Assembly (NCBI GenBank): GCA_023257195.1
Contig: JALRCU010000009.1
Location: 62,001-126,000 of the forward strand
Direction: 5' to 3'
Source of the DNA: Holophagaceae bacterium
GTDB lineage: Bacteria; Acidobacteriota; Holophagae; Holophagales; Holophagaceae
DNA: 64,000 nucleotides
The notes below the pieces were generated by a model. That model saw only the letters and a list, made by a program, of their open reading frames with translations. It had not been told where the DNA came from and made no database searches. Below are positions 16,790-25,944 of this stretch, in pieces. Position 1 is the stretch's first letter; each line of letters begins with the position of its first letter. The position numbers were made by a program, and so were the translations under genes.

Positions 16790-16855
16790 GGGTTCGAATT
16801 CTCCTTTTGCGGACCTATCAATATCTGCGAAACTTGAGTATAAGGATCCTAGTTC

Positions 16856-18325
16856 ATGACACTCCCTCATTCAACACAATGGAGAACACTCCTTCAAAAG
16901 GGTGATGTATCTTCGAGGGATTTGGTTGAAGAATCTTTTAAAAAAATTAGGGAGTTCGAACCTAAATTGAATGCGATCATCTCGCATTATTATGAAGAAT
17001 CAATCGAGCTATCCCTAAAGTCAGATCGGCGAATCAAAAGTGGGGATCGAGGAGCTATGGTAGGTTTACCCATTGCCCTGAAGGATAATTTTAATTGGTC
17101 AGGGTCTCTTATGACTTGTGGTTCTAAGATTCTCAAAGGATTCACCTCCCACTACAACGCTACAGTTGTGGATAAATTGCTAAGGGCGGGGTCAATCCCC
17201 ATTGCGAAAGCCAATATGGATGAATTCGCCATGGGAAGCAGTGGTGAATTTAGTGCTTACGGTCCTACTTTGAATCCTTGGGACACCCAACGCGTTTCTG
17301 GTGGGAGTTCGAGTGGTTCTATTGTTTCAGTAGCAGCACAATACGTTGTCTCTTCCCTTGGAAGCGATACAGGCGGCTCTGTTCGCCTCCCTGGTAGTTT
17401 CTGCAATGTCACTGCAATGCGACCAACCTATGGAATTCTGAGTCGATACGGGCTTACCTCGATGGCGTCGAGTTTGGATGTTGTAGGGCCTTGTGCTTCA
17501 TCAGCCTTCGAGGTGGGAGCACTACTTAGTGTTCTTGTTGGTCAAGACGCTAAAGACTCGACCTCAATCGAACTACCAAAGTGTGAATCCCTTTATCCAC
17601 TCAAGCCACTGGATTTGCGAGGAATTCGTGTTGGGCTACCCAGGGAATACTTTACTGACGGAATTGATCCTAGTGTTCGAAAAGTAATCGAAAAGAGTAT
17701 TGATGAATTCAAGAGTATGGGCGCATCCATGATTCCTATTTCGCTTCCTCACACAGCCTACGCTATTGATACCTATTATCTTATTTGCGTGTCAGAAGTA
17801 TCTTCAAATTTAGCGAGGTTTGATGGAATTCGATTTGGTTATCGAACCTCGAAGTCCGAAAACCTAATCGACTTAATCGCTAAGACCCGAGATGAGGGTT
17901 TTGGTGAAGAGGCTAAAAGAAGAATTCTACTTGGTGCTTTTTGTTTAAACCAAGGGCATGTCGATGAATACTACCACCGCGCACTAAGGGCAAGAAATCT
18001 AATCACCCAAGATTTCAACAAAGCTTTTCAAGAGGTGGACTTTTTACTCACTCCGGTCAGCCCCTCAGTTGCATTTCCTCTAGGGAGCAAATCTAAGGAT
18101 CCGGCAGAAATGTACCTATCTGATGTATACAGCGCTGCAACCTCCCTTTCGGGGCTACCTTGTCTATCTATCCCAGGAGGCTTTGTTCAATTGCCTAACT
18201 CTCCAGTTAGACTTCCTGTGGGTATTCAACTGATTGCACCAGCCTTAAGTGATGTCAAACTATTAGAATTAGCTCACGCTTTTCAGTTATCAAATACTCA
18301 CCATCTAACCCAGCCTGTACTCTAG
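16856..18325 (+). CDS. gatA: aspartyl/glutamyl-tRNA amidotransferase subunit A
   Basis: This 489-residue amidase-signature enzyme has the catalytic lysine in ALKDNF, the GGSSSGS loop, and SDTGGSVRLPGSF with the cis-serine and nucleophile. Length and the NMDEFAMGSSGE stretch before the signature are typical of GatA, which releases ammonia from glutamine for Glu-tRNA(Gln) and Asp-tRNA(Asn) amidation with GatB and GatC. Neither partner is in the window. AAGGAT sits eight bases before the ATG. A general amidase cannot be excluded, but the fit to GatA is good. Confidence 0.88.
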   Translation: MTLPHSTQWRTLLQKGDVSSRDLVEESFKKIREFEPKLNAIISHYYEESIELSLKSDRRIKSGDRGAMVGLPIALKDNFNWSGSLMTCGSKILKGFTSHYNATVVDKLLRAGSIPIAKANMDEFAMGSSGEFSAYGPTLNPWDTQRVSGGSSSGSIVSVAAQYVVSSLGSDTGGSVRLPGSFCNVTAMRPTYGILSRYGLTSMASSLDVVGPCASSAFEVGALLSVLVGQDAKDSTSIELPKCESLYPLKPLDLRGIRVGLPREYFTDGIDPSVRKVIEKSIDEFKSMGASMIPISLPHTAYAIDTYYLICVSEVSSNLARFDGIRFGYRTSKSENLIDLIAKTRDEGFGEEAKRRILLGAFCLNQGHVDEYYHRALRARNLITQDFNKAFQEVDFLLTPVSPSVAFPLGSKSKDPAEMYLSDVYSAATSLSGLPCLSIPGGFVQLPNSPVRLPVGIQLIAPALSDVKLLELAHAFQLSNTHHLTQPVL

Positions 18326-18333
18326 GAGTTTTC

Positions 18334-19674
18334 ATGTCGTTCGATGTCGTTATGCCCCAAATGGGCGAAAGTATTGCTGAGGCCACTATTCTTAAGTGGC
18401 ATAAGAAGGTCGGAGATGTGATTGCGAAAGACGAGACTCTTTATGAGATATCCACTGATAAAGTAGATGCTGAAATTCCCTCTCCTTCGGCTGGGATTCT
18501 CACGGAAATCTTTGTTGAAGCCAACAAGACTGTTGCAGTTGGAACGGTAGTCGCTCGTATTGGCAATCAAGGTGAACCGAACCAGTCATCGCCGACTCCT
18601 AATCCCTCAACCGACAAAGTTTCGAACCTTGATAAAAGCACAACCGCGCCAAAGGCAAAGGAAAACCCAAAAGAAAGTCTTGAAGAAAGAGTCAAAACAC
18701 AATCGTCTCCCCTCGTTCGTGAAATGGCAAAACAGCATCAAATTGATCTGAGTCAAATTAAGGGTACTGGTGAGAATGGGAGAGTGACAAAGTCCGATAT
18801 CGAAAAAATCATAAGGGAAAAAAGGGTCGATATAGGTTCTCCAGGGCTCCTTGTTCCCATGCCCATGATGGGTCCGCGTCATGATCCTGCAGCTCCAACT
18901 TTGGGAGCTGTGCCAGGGCTTTCGATTCCCCCTACCCCTCATGTACCAGCCTTCACCCCAGAGGAAAGAGTCAAGATAGAGCCCATGTCCCGTATGCGAA
19001 AAATCATCGCAGACAATATGGTAAATTCAAAACTCAAAACAAGCCCTCATGTGTATACCATTTTTGAGATAGACATGACAAATGTGTCGCATCTTCGGAT
19101 TCGACACCGTAAGAAATTTGAAGAGACATATGATACAAAAATGAGTTATATGCCTTTTATCATGAAGGCTGTGATCAAAGCCTTGCAAGCATTTCCTGTC
19201 GTAAATGCCTCTGTGGATGGTGAGAGCATTATCTACAAACAAGATATCAATCTCGGGGTAGCGGTATCCCTCGATTGGGGCCTTATCGTTCCCGTCATAA
19301 AGAATGCCGATAGCCTGAATTTGGGTGGTCTTGCGCGAAGTCTCAATGACTTGGCTGAACGAGCTCGAAGCAAGAAACTATCACCCGATGAAATCTCAGG
19401 AGGTACCTTCACTATTACGAATCCTGGGGTATTTGGCGATGTTTTTGCCCTCCCCATTATCAATCAACCACAAGTAGCTATCCAAGCCATTGGAGCCATC
19501 ATCAAACGACCGATGGTTATGACCGATGAGGCTGGTAACGACTCTATTGCGATTAGACAAATGATGTTTAGTGGTCTCAGTTTTGATCATCGAATAGTAG
19601 ATGGAGCGGTAGCAGACCAATTTATGAGTATCATCAAAAAAGAACTTGAGACTGACGCTTTTGGTCTGGAATGA
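18334..19674 (+). CDS. 2-oxo acid dehydrogenase E2 component (dihydrolipoamide acyltransferase)
   Basis: The domain order is lipoyl (residues 1-76, lipoylated lysine Lys43 in STDKVDAE), a charged linker, a peripheral-subunit-binding domain (about 115-150, ending GENGRVTKSDI), a proline-rich linker, then the acyltransferase core. The active-site His419 and Asp423 lie in DHRIVDGA. It would transfer an acyl group to CoA in a pyruvate, 2-oxoglutarate or branched-chain complex; the single lipoyl domain and the linker resemble BCKDH/OGDH-type E2. E1 and E3 genes are absent here. It starts eight bases after gatA, and seven bases separate its stop from convergent dnaB. Confidence 0.92.
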   Translation: MSFDVVMPQMGESIAEATILKWHKKVGDVIAKDETLYEISTDKVDAEIPSPSAGILTEIFVEANKTVAVGTVVARIGNQGEPNQSSPTPNPSTDKVSNLDKSTTAPKAKENPKESLEERVKTQSSPLVREMAKQHQIDLSQIKGTGENGRVTKSDIEKIIREKRVDIGSPGLLVPMPMMGPRHDPAAPTLGAVPGLSIPPTPHVPAFTPEERVKIEPMSRMRKIIADNMVNSKLKTSPHVYTIFEIDMTNVSHLRIRHRKKFEETYDTKMSYMPFIMKAVIKALQAFPVVNASVDGESIIYKQDINLGVAVSLDWGLIVPVIKNADSLNLGGLARSLNDLAERARSKKLSPDEISGGTFTITNPGVFGDVFALPIINQPQVAIQAIGAIIKRPMVMTDEAGNDSIAIRQMMFSGLSFDHRIVDGAVADQFMSIIKKELETDAFGLE

Positions 19675-19681
19675 TTCAAAA

Positions 19682-21058
19682 TTAAGAGAGGCTATCTAGA
19701 CCATCAGTTGTTCTATCAAGAGCATAGTACGTTGCATGATCGGGCTGGAAAATGAGTGGCAGATTAGCTGTCGGCCCATTTCGATGTTTTGCGATGAGAA
19801 GTTCGGCATGATTGTCCGGTTGGTTACTTTCTGGTGACGGATTCATTCGTCGATGTATAAAAGCCACAATATCGGCATCTTGCTCAATGGCGCCCGAGTC
19901 TCTGAGATCTGATAATTGGGGTTTACCGCCAGTTCGATGTTCTACCTCACGATTCAATTGGGAGAGAACAATAATTGGGATTTGGTAATTTTTGGCAATC
20001 AGCTTTAGACCACGGCTGATTTCTCCGATTCTTATAGCTTCATTTTGACGACTTCCACGGCTCGACTCAGGTGAACTAATGAGTTGTAAATAATCAATGA
20101 TCACAAAATCGAGTCTTTGATTGTTGGAGCTCTGGTGCTTAAGAATCATCGCTTCAATTTGGGGAACTGTAATAGATGCTTGATCACAAACATAGATAGG
20201 CAGCGTAACGAGAGTATCCCGACCAGCATAGAGTTGATTGAGCTGATCATCATTGATTCTTCCCGACTGAATATCCTTCATATTAATTTTAGTTAACGAG
20301 GACAATAGACGAAGAAATACTTCCTCATGACTCATTTCTAAGGAAAAAAAGGCTCCCTTAGTCGAATGAACTTGGGCAGACCGGAGAATCCAATTTAAAG
20401 CTAATGAAGTTTTACCCACCCCTGGACGCGCCGCCAAGACAATGAGATTCCCTTCTTGGAAGCCCTGGGTAACGTCATCAACGCTCGGAAACCCAGTGGG
20501 AACTCCCAGGTAACCTTTGGTTTTGAGTCGCTTGTGGATACGCTCAAAGACACGTTCCGAGACCTGTTCGGTACTCATCAAGCCTTTTCGTCTTAAATCA
20601 GAACTTTCCTTAAGTCGATAGAGCTCCCCTGCGATTTCTTCGATTAATAATTCGGGGTCTTTTTCGTCAATACCAGCCAATTGACCCATCTGGGCGCTGA
20701 TCTTAATAAGCTTTCTTAGTTTGGTCTTACGGCGAAGCAGATCAGCTAGGACTGAAGGTTCTCCAACCTCAGGGCTCGCTAACAGCTCAGTAATGCCAAT
20801 AAAACCTTCGCATAAATTTAATTCGCCATTTTGATCGATTACATCTTTCAAGGTTATAGCGCTAATTTCAATTTGATTCTGAACTAAAGTCCTGAGAGCC
20901 TTAAAAATAATACGATGCTTGGGGACTATAAAATCGTCTTCATTGAGAGTGGATATCACATCGGCAGCAATTTCACGGGCTCCAGACCCTGCGCAAGTGG
21001 CAAGCAGGGATCTTTCTGCTTCAATATCTTCGGGGACTTGATTTAACCACTCCGCCAC
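19682..21058 (-). CDS. dnaB: replicative DNA helicase DnaB
   Basis: The helicase has an N-terminal primase-interacting domain (VPEDIEAERSLL) and a RecA-like core with Walker A AARPGVGKTSLAL. The core also carries DYLQLI as Walker B and the SQLNREVEHR and LRDSGAIEQDAD stretches of DnaB. As a hexameric ring it unwinds DNA ahead of the replication fork. An ATG at 21118 would overlap the upstream gene. The GTG at 21058, with GAAGAGG five bases before it, gives a standard 458 residues and no overlap. Confidence 0.95.
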   Translation of the reverse strand: MAEWLNQVPEDIEAERSLLATCAGSGAREIAADVISTLNEDDFIVPKHRIIFKALRTLVQNQIEISAITLKDVIDQNGELNLCEGFIGITELLASPEVGEPSVLADLLRRKTKLRKLIKISAQMGQLAGIDEKDPELLIEEIAGELYRLKESSDLRRKGLMSTEQVSERVFERIHKRLKTKGYLGVPTGFPSVDDVTQGFQEGNLIVLAARPGVGKTSLALNWILRSAQVHSTKGAFFSLEMSHEEVFLRLLSSLTKINMKDIQSGRINDDQLNQLYAGRDTLVTLPIYVCDQASITVPQIEAMILKHQSSNNQRLDFVIIDYLQLISSPESSRGSRQNEAIRIGEISRGLKLIAKNYQIPIIVLSQLNREVEHRTGGKPQLSDLRDSGAIEQDADIVAFIHRRMNPSPESNQPDNHAELLIAKHRNGPTANLPLIFQPDHATYYALDRTTDGLDSLS

Positions 21059-21080
21059 AGACACCTCTTCGGAATTTAAT

Positions 21081-24000
21081 TTAAGGCAGAGGAGGAGTGT
21101 AACCTGACCCCGATACATTTATAAAGATGGGATTTGAAATCGCTATAGGATATAGCCCTTTTGAATATTTTGACCACACGGTATTGGGAGCATAGACACC
21201 GCTGATATTTAGGGGCACTCCGGCTTCTACCACTAACCAAGCACCTTTACCTACAGCAACGGAAGACATTGGGATAATCAGAGTGGCAGTGAAGTGACGA
21301 CTATCATTAACATCCCTCACAAGATTTGATTTTGAAATACTAGTGATGACTGTGCCATTGAGTACAACTCTTATTTGATCTAAGGGAATCCAATCAGGAC
21401 AATAAATATCAAGATTCAAAGAGACCGATGCAATAGGCGCACCTGTGGAAACTAGCCCACCGGGACCTACTGAGCCTATTGAGGGGATAACTAAGGGACC
21501 CGTACTTGCAACAATCTTTCCTGATTGCAGGGCTGTTAATACTGAACTCAAGTCAGACTGAGTAAGAGTAGCGCTGCCGATATTTAAATATGATCGGGCT
21601 GAACCCACTTGGGTATCCAAGCTAACTAATGCACTACTGAGGCCTAGCGCTTTAGTGAATTTGGTGGGTGATTGTTTTCCAATTAAATTGAACCAGTCTT
21701 GCCGAAGAACTAGAAACTCACCCCACCACGCTGATGGGTTGAGGGGATCAAAAGACTGAGATCGAATGAGTTCGATGGCGTCAAAGTCACCGGTCTTCTT
21801 CCCTCCAGAAAGCGATGAAGTCGCCGCCCACCAACTATTAACGCCCGAACCTAGGGGCACCGAAGCATTTATTCCGCCGTTAGTTGTGAAAAGCCCCTGG
21901 GGACCTCTAGGTCGGTGAACCACTGTATAACTGTGACCTCCCTGATTAATGAAGTCAGCTAAAGTCCAAGTGGCAGAAGAAATAGCTCCCCCAAATTGAA
22001 TGGCAGAAACCTTTGGGGTGAAGAGACCCGTGGCTGATGCTTGAGAAAAGCTTCCCGTTCTTGAAGGGACAATAAAGGGAAAATCTCCGATAGGATTTCG
22101 GGAAGAGGCGTCAATTCCGGGCGTTAAGAATTGCTGGCGAAAACTCGTATAGAGAGATTGGTCGTCAATGAAATAATCAATGTCAGTTCGACCTACTACT
22201 TGCAGGCCCTGAGCCAAGCCCGAACTCAATTGCTCGGCAGGTGTCATATATCCTGTTGTTCTTTGTGTTGGTCCTGGTAGATCAAAAGCAATCCATCCCG
22301 AAGGCATCCTAAGAGGGGCCATAGCAAAATCGTGTGAGTTTAAAGCGTTCCCATTATAGGCTGAGAAATTCTTTACGTCAGGAATAGAAAGGGGTCCTCT
22401 CAGTGCGATAGCTGAGTAGGAGCCTGTTGGGAAGAAGCCCAAGAAAGGGGAAAGATTAGATGCTTGAAAGGCTGAACCAAAAACTGAATTACCAGCAGCA
22501 AACTGATAAGCTCCGGATGTTGAAGACAGCAGATAAATATCTTTCGCCATTACATCGTAGAAAGCACCATTTGTTCGGGTTCGCTTCATCCATGGATCTA
22601 GGGAACTTTGCATCTGGCCGAATGCATCAAGTCCGGCAAAAATAATTGTCGCTGGAGCATATTGAGCTACAAGATCAGTTCCTATCTCCTTAACTGAAAA
22701 AGCGTGAGGGGTAACAATGCTATTAATCACTTCTCCGCTGCTATTAACGAGCAGGGATCTTTCTGGAGCCAAAAGCTCACCCAGGATGAAAGGAGTGTTA
22801 TCTACAGTCGCGTATATACTCCGAGGCCGTAAGAGCCTTTGAGAAGTGGGATTTGTTGCATCGCTTGCATCCGAAAAGCGGATCATAGTACTTGAGTACT
22901 CAGCGCTCTTAGTAACAACTCGGTAAGGCATCATCGAGCCTGGAATGTTGGGATCAGCTACAAGAGGGAGATAAACAAGTGACAAGTTTCCACCTCCTGA
23001 TTCATCGACAGAGGTATCGAATCCTTCTAGCCAATCTATTCGTTCAAGTTTCCAACTAGGGTCCGACAAGAGTGCATTGTCCGACTTGAGTAAGGTTCCC
23101 GTGGTTGTTGTTTGGCCCGTGAAGCGCTCAAAACGAATTTCATTTGCTGCATAGCCTTTCCTCTGGCTTGTACCAAAGGTCCCGAACTGAACTGCTCCAA
23201 TATCAATGCCCCTTAGAGTGTGACTTTCCGAAAGAAGTAGATTTTGGATGCTAGTTGTTTCGCTTGGAAGGAGAGCTGGATCCCCTGAAGAGCCCGAGGT
23301 GATATAGAATCTCCTTTCGTATTTAATAGACGTATTCGGGCTTAAAGAGGAAACCTCTTTGCCTCCTACTACAACACGAGAAGGAAAAATAGGTCTGGGA
23401 TTTCCGAGTGAATCCTGTGGATCACTCGTTACAAGAACTTGTCCGTCCGTGACTGGAAGAATGCCAATGCTTGAATGCTGATCCAAAGTGCCATCTGAAG
23501 GCTCAGATCCCAGGAATACAACATATGGAGCCCTCACGCTTGTCATTAGCGGTGAGGAAAAATTAGATCCATTCAGTTCTGTAGATTGGGGAATATTTAC
23601 TCCCCAATTAGAGACGCGCGTAAGGGGATTACCCATTGAGTCAGTCGAGAAGGAACCATAAGCTGGGGCAACAATACGATATCCCCCGCCACCTTGATGA
23701 AGAAAATCACTAATATTTCTGATCGGCAGAGTCGAAGTTCCATTATTGGTAATAGTTGTAGTAACTGTAAGATACCTAGATTTGGTTCCCAGCTTTATCT
23801 GCTGGCTTACGGATACATTGACAACACAGTTGGAACTATCCCTGGTAACACCTATTAGTTTTTGAGTTGGATCTTGGAGTTTACCAATCATATCCAAAGT
23901 TAAACCATCGCTCGTGGACGAGGGGACATAGGATGAAAAAACAAGCGGAAGTTCTGGGTCTTGATTGACAACAACACCCAGTCTCTCGATCATGTCATCG

Positions 24001-24371
24001 CTTGGAAGATAACGACTATATGAAGAGTCTAATTTGACTGAACTAAAGTCGAGGATTGCTCCTCCCGAAGGGGCATACATACCCCGAGACGGATTATGAA
24101 ATTGACCCAAGGATTGACCAAATTTGGCTCCATCGATCGAAATGGCTAAATAATCATTTTGAAAAAAGAAATCGCCCGGGCCTGCCGAAGCCTTCATCCC
24201 CTTGATTCGATCACCACCCGTCACCGGGATTTCCGTTAGCGTGGCCGCCGGACTTGGGGACCCAGAGGCTCTAAAACAAGCTACCGTAGTTAAAATTAAA
24301 AAGAGTCCAAGCAACGCATGGGACTTTTTTATTTTTGTGGTTAGGTTAGAAAAAATACATATTTTTTTCAT
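21081..24371 (-). CDS. large exported protein, CehA/McbA-like with degenerate PHP region
   Basis: The 1096-residue product begins with a hydrophobic export segment (SHALLGLFLILTTVAC). The Cys after TVA could be lipidated, though the lipobox is imperfect. Serine-, glycine- and threonine-rich beta-type sequence follows. The last 260 residues follow the order of CehA/McbA-family metallohydrolases: FDAIELIRS near 859, QDWFNLIGK near 885, SARSYL near 925, ALQSGKIVASTGP near 945-957 and WIPLDQIRVVLNG near 990. The histidine/aspartate segment expected between QDWFN and SARSYL is missing, so the PHP metal site seems lost. It lies just upstream of dnaB on the same strand. A surface or periplasmic binding role is an inference. 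Confidence 0.6.
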   Translation of the reverse strand: MKKICIFSNLTTKIKKSHALLGLFLILTTVACFRASGSPSPAATLTEIPVTGGDRIKGMKASAGPGDFFFQNDYLAISIDGAKFGQSLGQFHNPSRGMYAPSGGAILDFSSVKLDSSYSRYLPSDDMIERLGVVVNQDPELPLVFSSYVPSSTSDGLTLDMIGKLQDPTQKLIGVTRDSSNCVVNVSVSQQIKLGTKSRYLTVTTTITNNGTSTLPIRNISDFLHQGGGGYRIVAPAYGSFSTDSMGNPLTRVSNWGVNIPQSTELNGSNFSSPLMTSVRAPYVVFLGSEPSDGTLDQHSSIGILPVTDGQVLVTSDPQDSLGNPRPIFPSRVVVGGKEVSSLSPNTSIKYERRFYITSGSSGDPALLPSETTSIQNLLLSESHTLRGIDIGAVQFGTFGTSQRKGYAANEIRFERFTGQTTTTGTLLKSDNALLSDPSWKLERIDWLEGFDTSVDESGGGNLSLVYLPLVADPNIPGSMMPYRVVTKSAEYSSTMIRFSDASDATNPTSQRLLRPRSIYATVDNTPFILGELLAPERSLLVNSSGEVINSIVTPHAFSVKEIGTDLVAQYAPATIIFAGLDAFGQMQSSLDPWMKRTRTNGAFYDVMAKDIYLLSSTSGAYQFAAGNSVFGSAFQASNLSPFLGFFPTGSYSAIALRGPLSIPDVKNFSAYNGNALNSHDFAMAPLRMPSGWIAFDLPGPTQRTTGYMTPAEQLSSGLAQGLQVVGRTDIDYFIDDQSLYTSFRQQFLTPGIDASSRNPIGDFPFIVPSRTGSFSQASATGLFTPKVSAIQFGGAISSATWTLADFINQGGHSYTVVHRPRGPQGLFTTNGGINASVPLGSGVNSWWAATSSLSGGKKTGDFDAIELIRSQSFDPLNPSAWWGEFLVLRQDWFNLIGKQSPTKFTKALGLSSALVSLDTQVGSARSYLNIGSATLTQSDLSSVLTALQSGKIVASTGPLVIPSIGSVGPGGLVSTGAPIASVSLNLDIYCPDWIPLDQIRVVLNGTVITSISKSNLVRDVNDSRHFTATLIIPMSSVAVGKGAWLVVEAGVPLNISGVYAPNTVWSKYSKGLYPIAISNPIFINVSGSGYTPPLP

Positions 24372-24466
24372 TTGAATATCGGAGACTTTCTAGGGTGAAA
24401 CAAAGTGACATGAAGACTAACCCTAATTCTAATCTGACATTGGATTTTGCCAAACAGAAAGGATGC

Positions 24467-25084
24467 ATGAATAAGATGACCCTATCGAGGAGAGTCTGGG
24501 GCTTAATGTTATTCATTTTATTGTGCGATATGCAATGGACCCTCATTTGGTTCCCAAAAAGATTCGATCAAAGGATTTTCAAGGCTCACGAAGTTCCCCA
24601 ATGGGGCGCACCGATCATGATACTTGGCAACTCTGTTACTAAGAGCGGCGAGCCAGGAAAAAGACTCCAGGAGCGATTATCAGCTGGAAGAGACCTATGG
24701 GGATCGACAAAAGCCAATAAGATCATTCTAAGTGGGGATGGGCGCTCTCGTTATTACAATGAGCCCAGAGCTATGGCTAATTGGATGAAGGACCAGGGAG
24801 TTCCAGAGGATGTTCTATTCCAAGACAGTGAAGGTATAAGAACTCGAGAGAGCGTTAATCGCCTCAGAAACTATTACAAAATTAATAAAATCATCCTGGT
24901 GACCTCAAAATCCCATATGGCTCGCTCTCTGTATCTTGCCGACAGCTTTGGTGTTGAGTCTATCGGTGTAGTACCGACTGTTGAAGATATTAGTTTTCTC
25001 CAAAAACTTTATGCTCTTATTTATGAGTATTTTGCCATCCATCGTGCAATTATTGAGCAGATACTAAGCCCACCTGAAAAATGA
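24467..25084 (+). CDS. SanA/YdcF-like DUF218 membrane protein
   Basis: The protein has one N-terminal membrane segment (VWGLMLFILLCDMQWTLIWF) and a DUF218 domain with APIMILGNSV, KIILSGDGRSRYYNEP, a TRESVNRL helix and LVTSKSHMARSLYLAD. SanA affects envelope permeability to vancomycin at high temperature in enterobacteria, and the family may act in cell-envelope metabolism. Several starts are possible (GTG 24395, ATG 24410, 24467, 24476). I chose 24467 because AAAGGA lies just before it and the length (205 residues) suits the family. It is divergent from the CehA-like gene. Confidence 0.78.
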   Translation: MNKMTLSRRVWGLMLFILLCDMQWTLIWFPKRFDQRIFKAHEVPQWGAPIMILGNSVTKSGEPGKRLQERLSAGRDLWGSTKANKIILSGDGRSRYYNEPRAMANWMKDQGVPEDVLFQDSEGIRTRESVNRLRNYYKINKIILVTSKSHMARSLYLADSFGVESIGVVPTVEDISFLQKLYALIYEYFAIHRAIIEQILSPPEK

Positions 25085-25106
25085 AGTTCACCAGGCAATG
25101 GTCAAT

Positions 25107-25136
25107 ATAGGTCCATTCAACGGCGAAATAGGTCCA
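25107..25136. repeat. direct repeats ATAGGTCCA spaced 21 bp, upstream of the ABC ATPase
   Basis: ATAGGTCCA occurs at 25107-25115 and 25128-25136, so start-to-start spacing is 21 bp, about two helical turns. The pair lies in the 125-bp gap before the ABC ATPase gene. This geometry is typical of paired half-sites for a dimeric or co-operative regulator, but no regulator is identified and chance cannot be excluded. Confidence 0.4.
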
Positions 25137-25209
25137 ATGAGGGACGAGGAATCCCTAAAAGACTCCAAGATGTTCCTCCTTGTTAGACTATGGAATTAGG
25201 AGTGACCTG

Positions 25210-25944
25210 ATGTCCAACGCCCCCCTTATTCGATTTAAAGATGTTAAAAAAATATACGAAATGGGTGATTTTCAAGTCCGAGCCCTTGATGGAATTAATT
25301 TGGAAATATTTCGAGGTGAGTATGTGGCCATCATGGGTCCCTCGGGTTCCGGTAAATCGACTATGATGAATTTAATTGGATGCTTAGATACTCCCTCGAG
25401 CGGAATCTATGAACTAAATAATAAGAATGTTTCAGTAATGACAGACGATGAGTTGGCTCAAATTCGTAACGAGGAAATAGGTTTTGTTTTCCAGACTTTC
25501 AATCTACTTGCCCGCACTACGGCTATTCAAAATGTTGAATTACCCTTGGTCTACTCAGGGACAACTCCTGAAGACCGGCATAGTCGCTCTCAGAAGGCTT
25601 TAGACAATGTAGGGCTAGGTCAAAGAACAGATAGTTTCCCCAATCAGCTCTCGGGAGGACAACGTCAACGTGTTGCCATCGCAAGAGCATTGGTTAATGA
25701 TCCCTCTATTTTGCTAGCCGACGAACCTACCGGAGCACTTGACTCAAAGACATCAATCGAAATCATGGCCCTGTTCGAAGAGCTTTTTCAAAAGGGAAAC
25801 ACTATCATTTTGGTGACTCACGAGGAAGATATAGCTCGGAAAGCTCACCGAATCGTTAAATTAAGGGACGGGAAAATTCTTAGCGATGAAAAAAATATTC
25901 CAATAACTGAAGCTGAGCATTTATCGCGACTAGAATTGCTTTAA
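25210..25944 (+). CDS. ABC transporter ATP-binding protein, LolD/MacB type
   Basis: The 244-residue ATPase has Walker [10 protein letters not shown], the signature [15 protein letters not shown], Walker [14 protein letters not shown] and the switch VTHEED, all typical of the LolD/MacB/FtsE group that works with FtsX/MacB-fold permeases on lipoproteins or exported substrates. The frame can open at TTG 25180. The ATG at 25210 has AGGAG eight bases upstream and removes ten unconserved residues. No permease is adjacent (the next gene, lpxA, is convergent and directly abutting), so the ATPase is an orphan here. Confidence 0.88.
   Translation: MSNAPLIRFKDVKKIYEMGDFQVRALDGINLEIFRGEYVAIMGPSGSGKSTMMNLIGCLDTPSSGIYELNNKNVSVMTDDELAQIRNEEIGFVFQTFNLLARTTAIQNVELPLVYSGTTPEDRHSRSQKALDNVGLGQRTDSFPNQLSGGQRQRVAIARALVNDPSILLADEPTGALDSKTSIEIMALFEELFQKGNTIILVTHEEDIARKAHRIVKLRDGKILSDEKNIPITEAEHLSRLELL

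Noticed and set aside
16816-16855. Short palindromes in the gaps before gatA and the CoA-binding gene as terminators
   Set aside because: No stem of useful length with a T-run is present; only the uppP hairpin passes this test.
25139-25176. GAGGAA...TTCCTC and AGGGA...TCCCT palindromic stretches upstream of the ABC ATPase, read as a possible riboswitch or terminator
   Set aside because: Arms are only 5-6 bp with long loops and no T-run or conserved riboswitch core follows, so chance is the simplest explanation.
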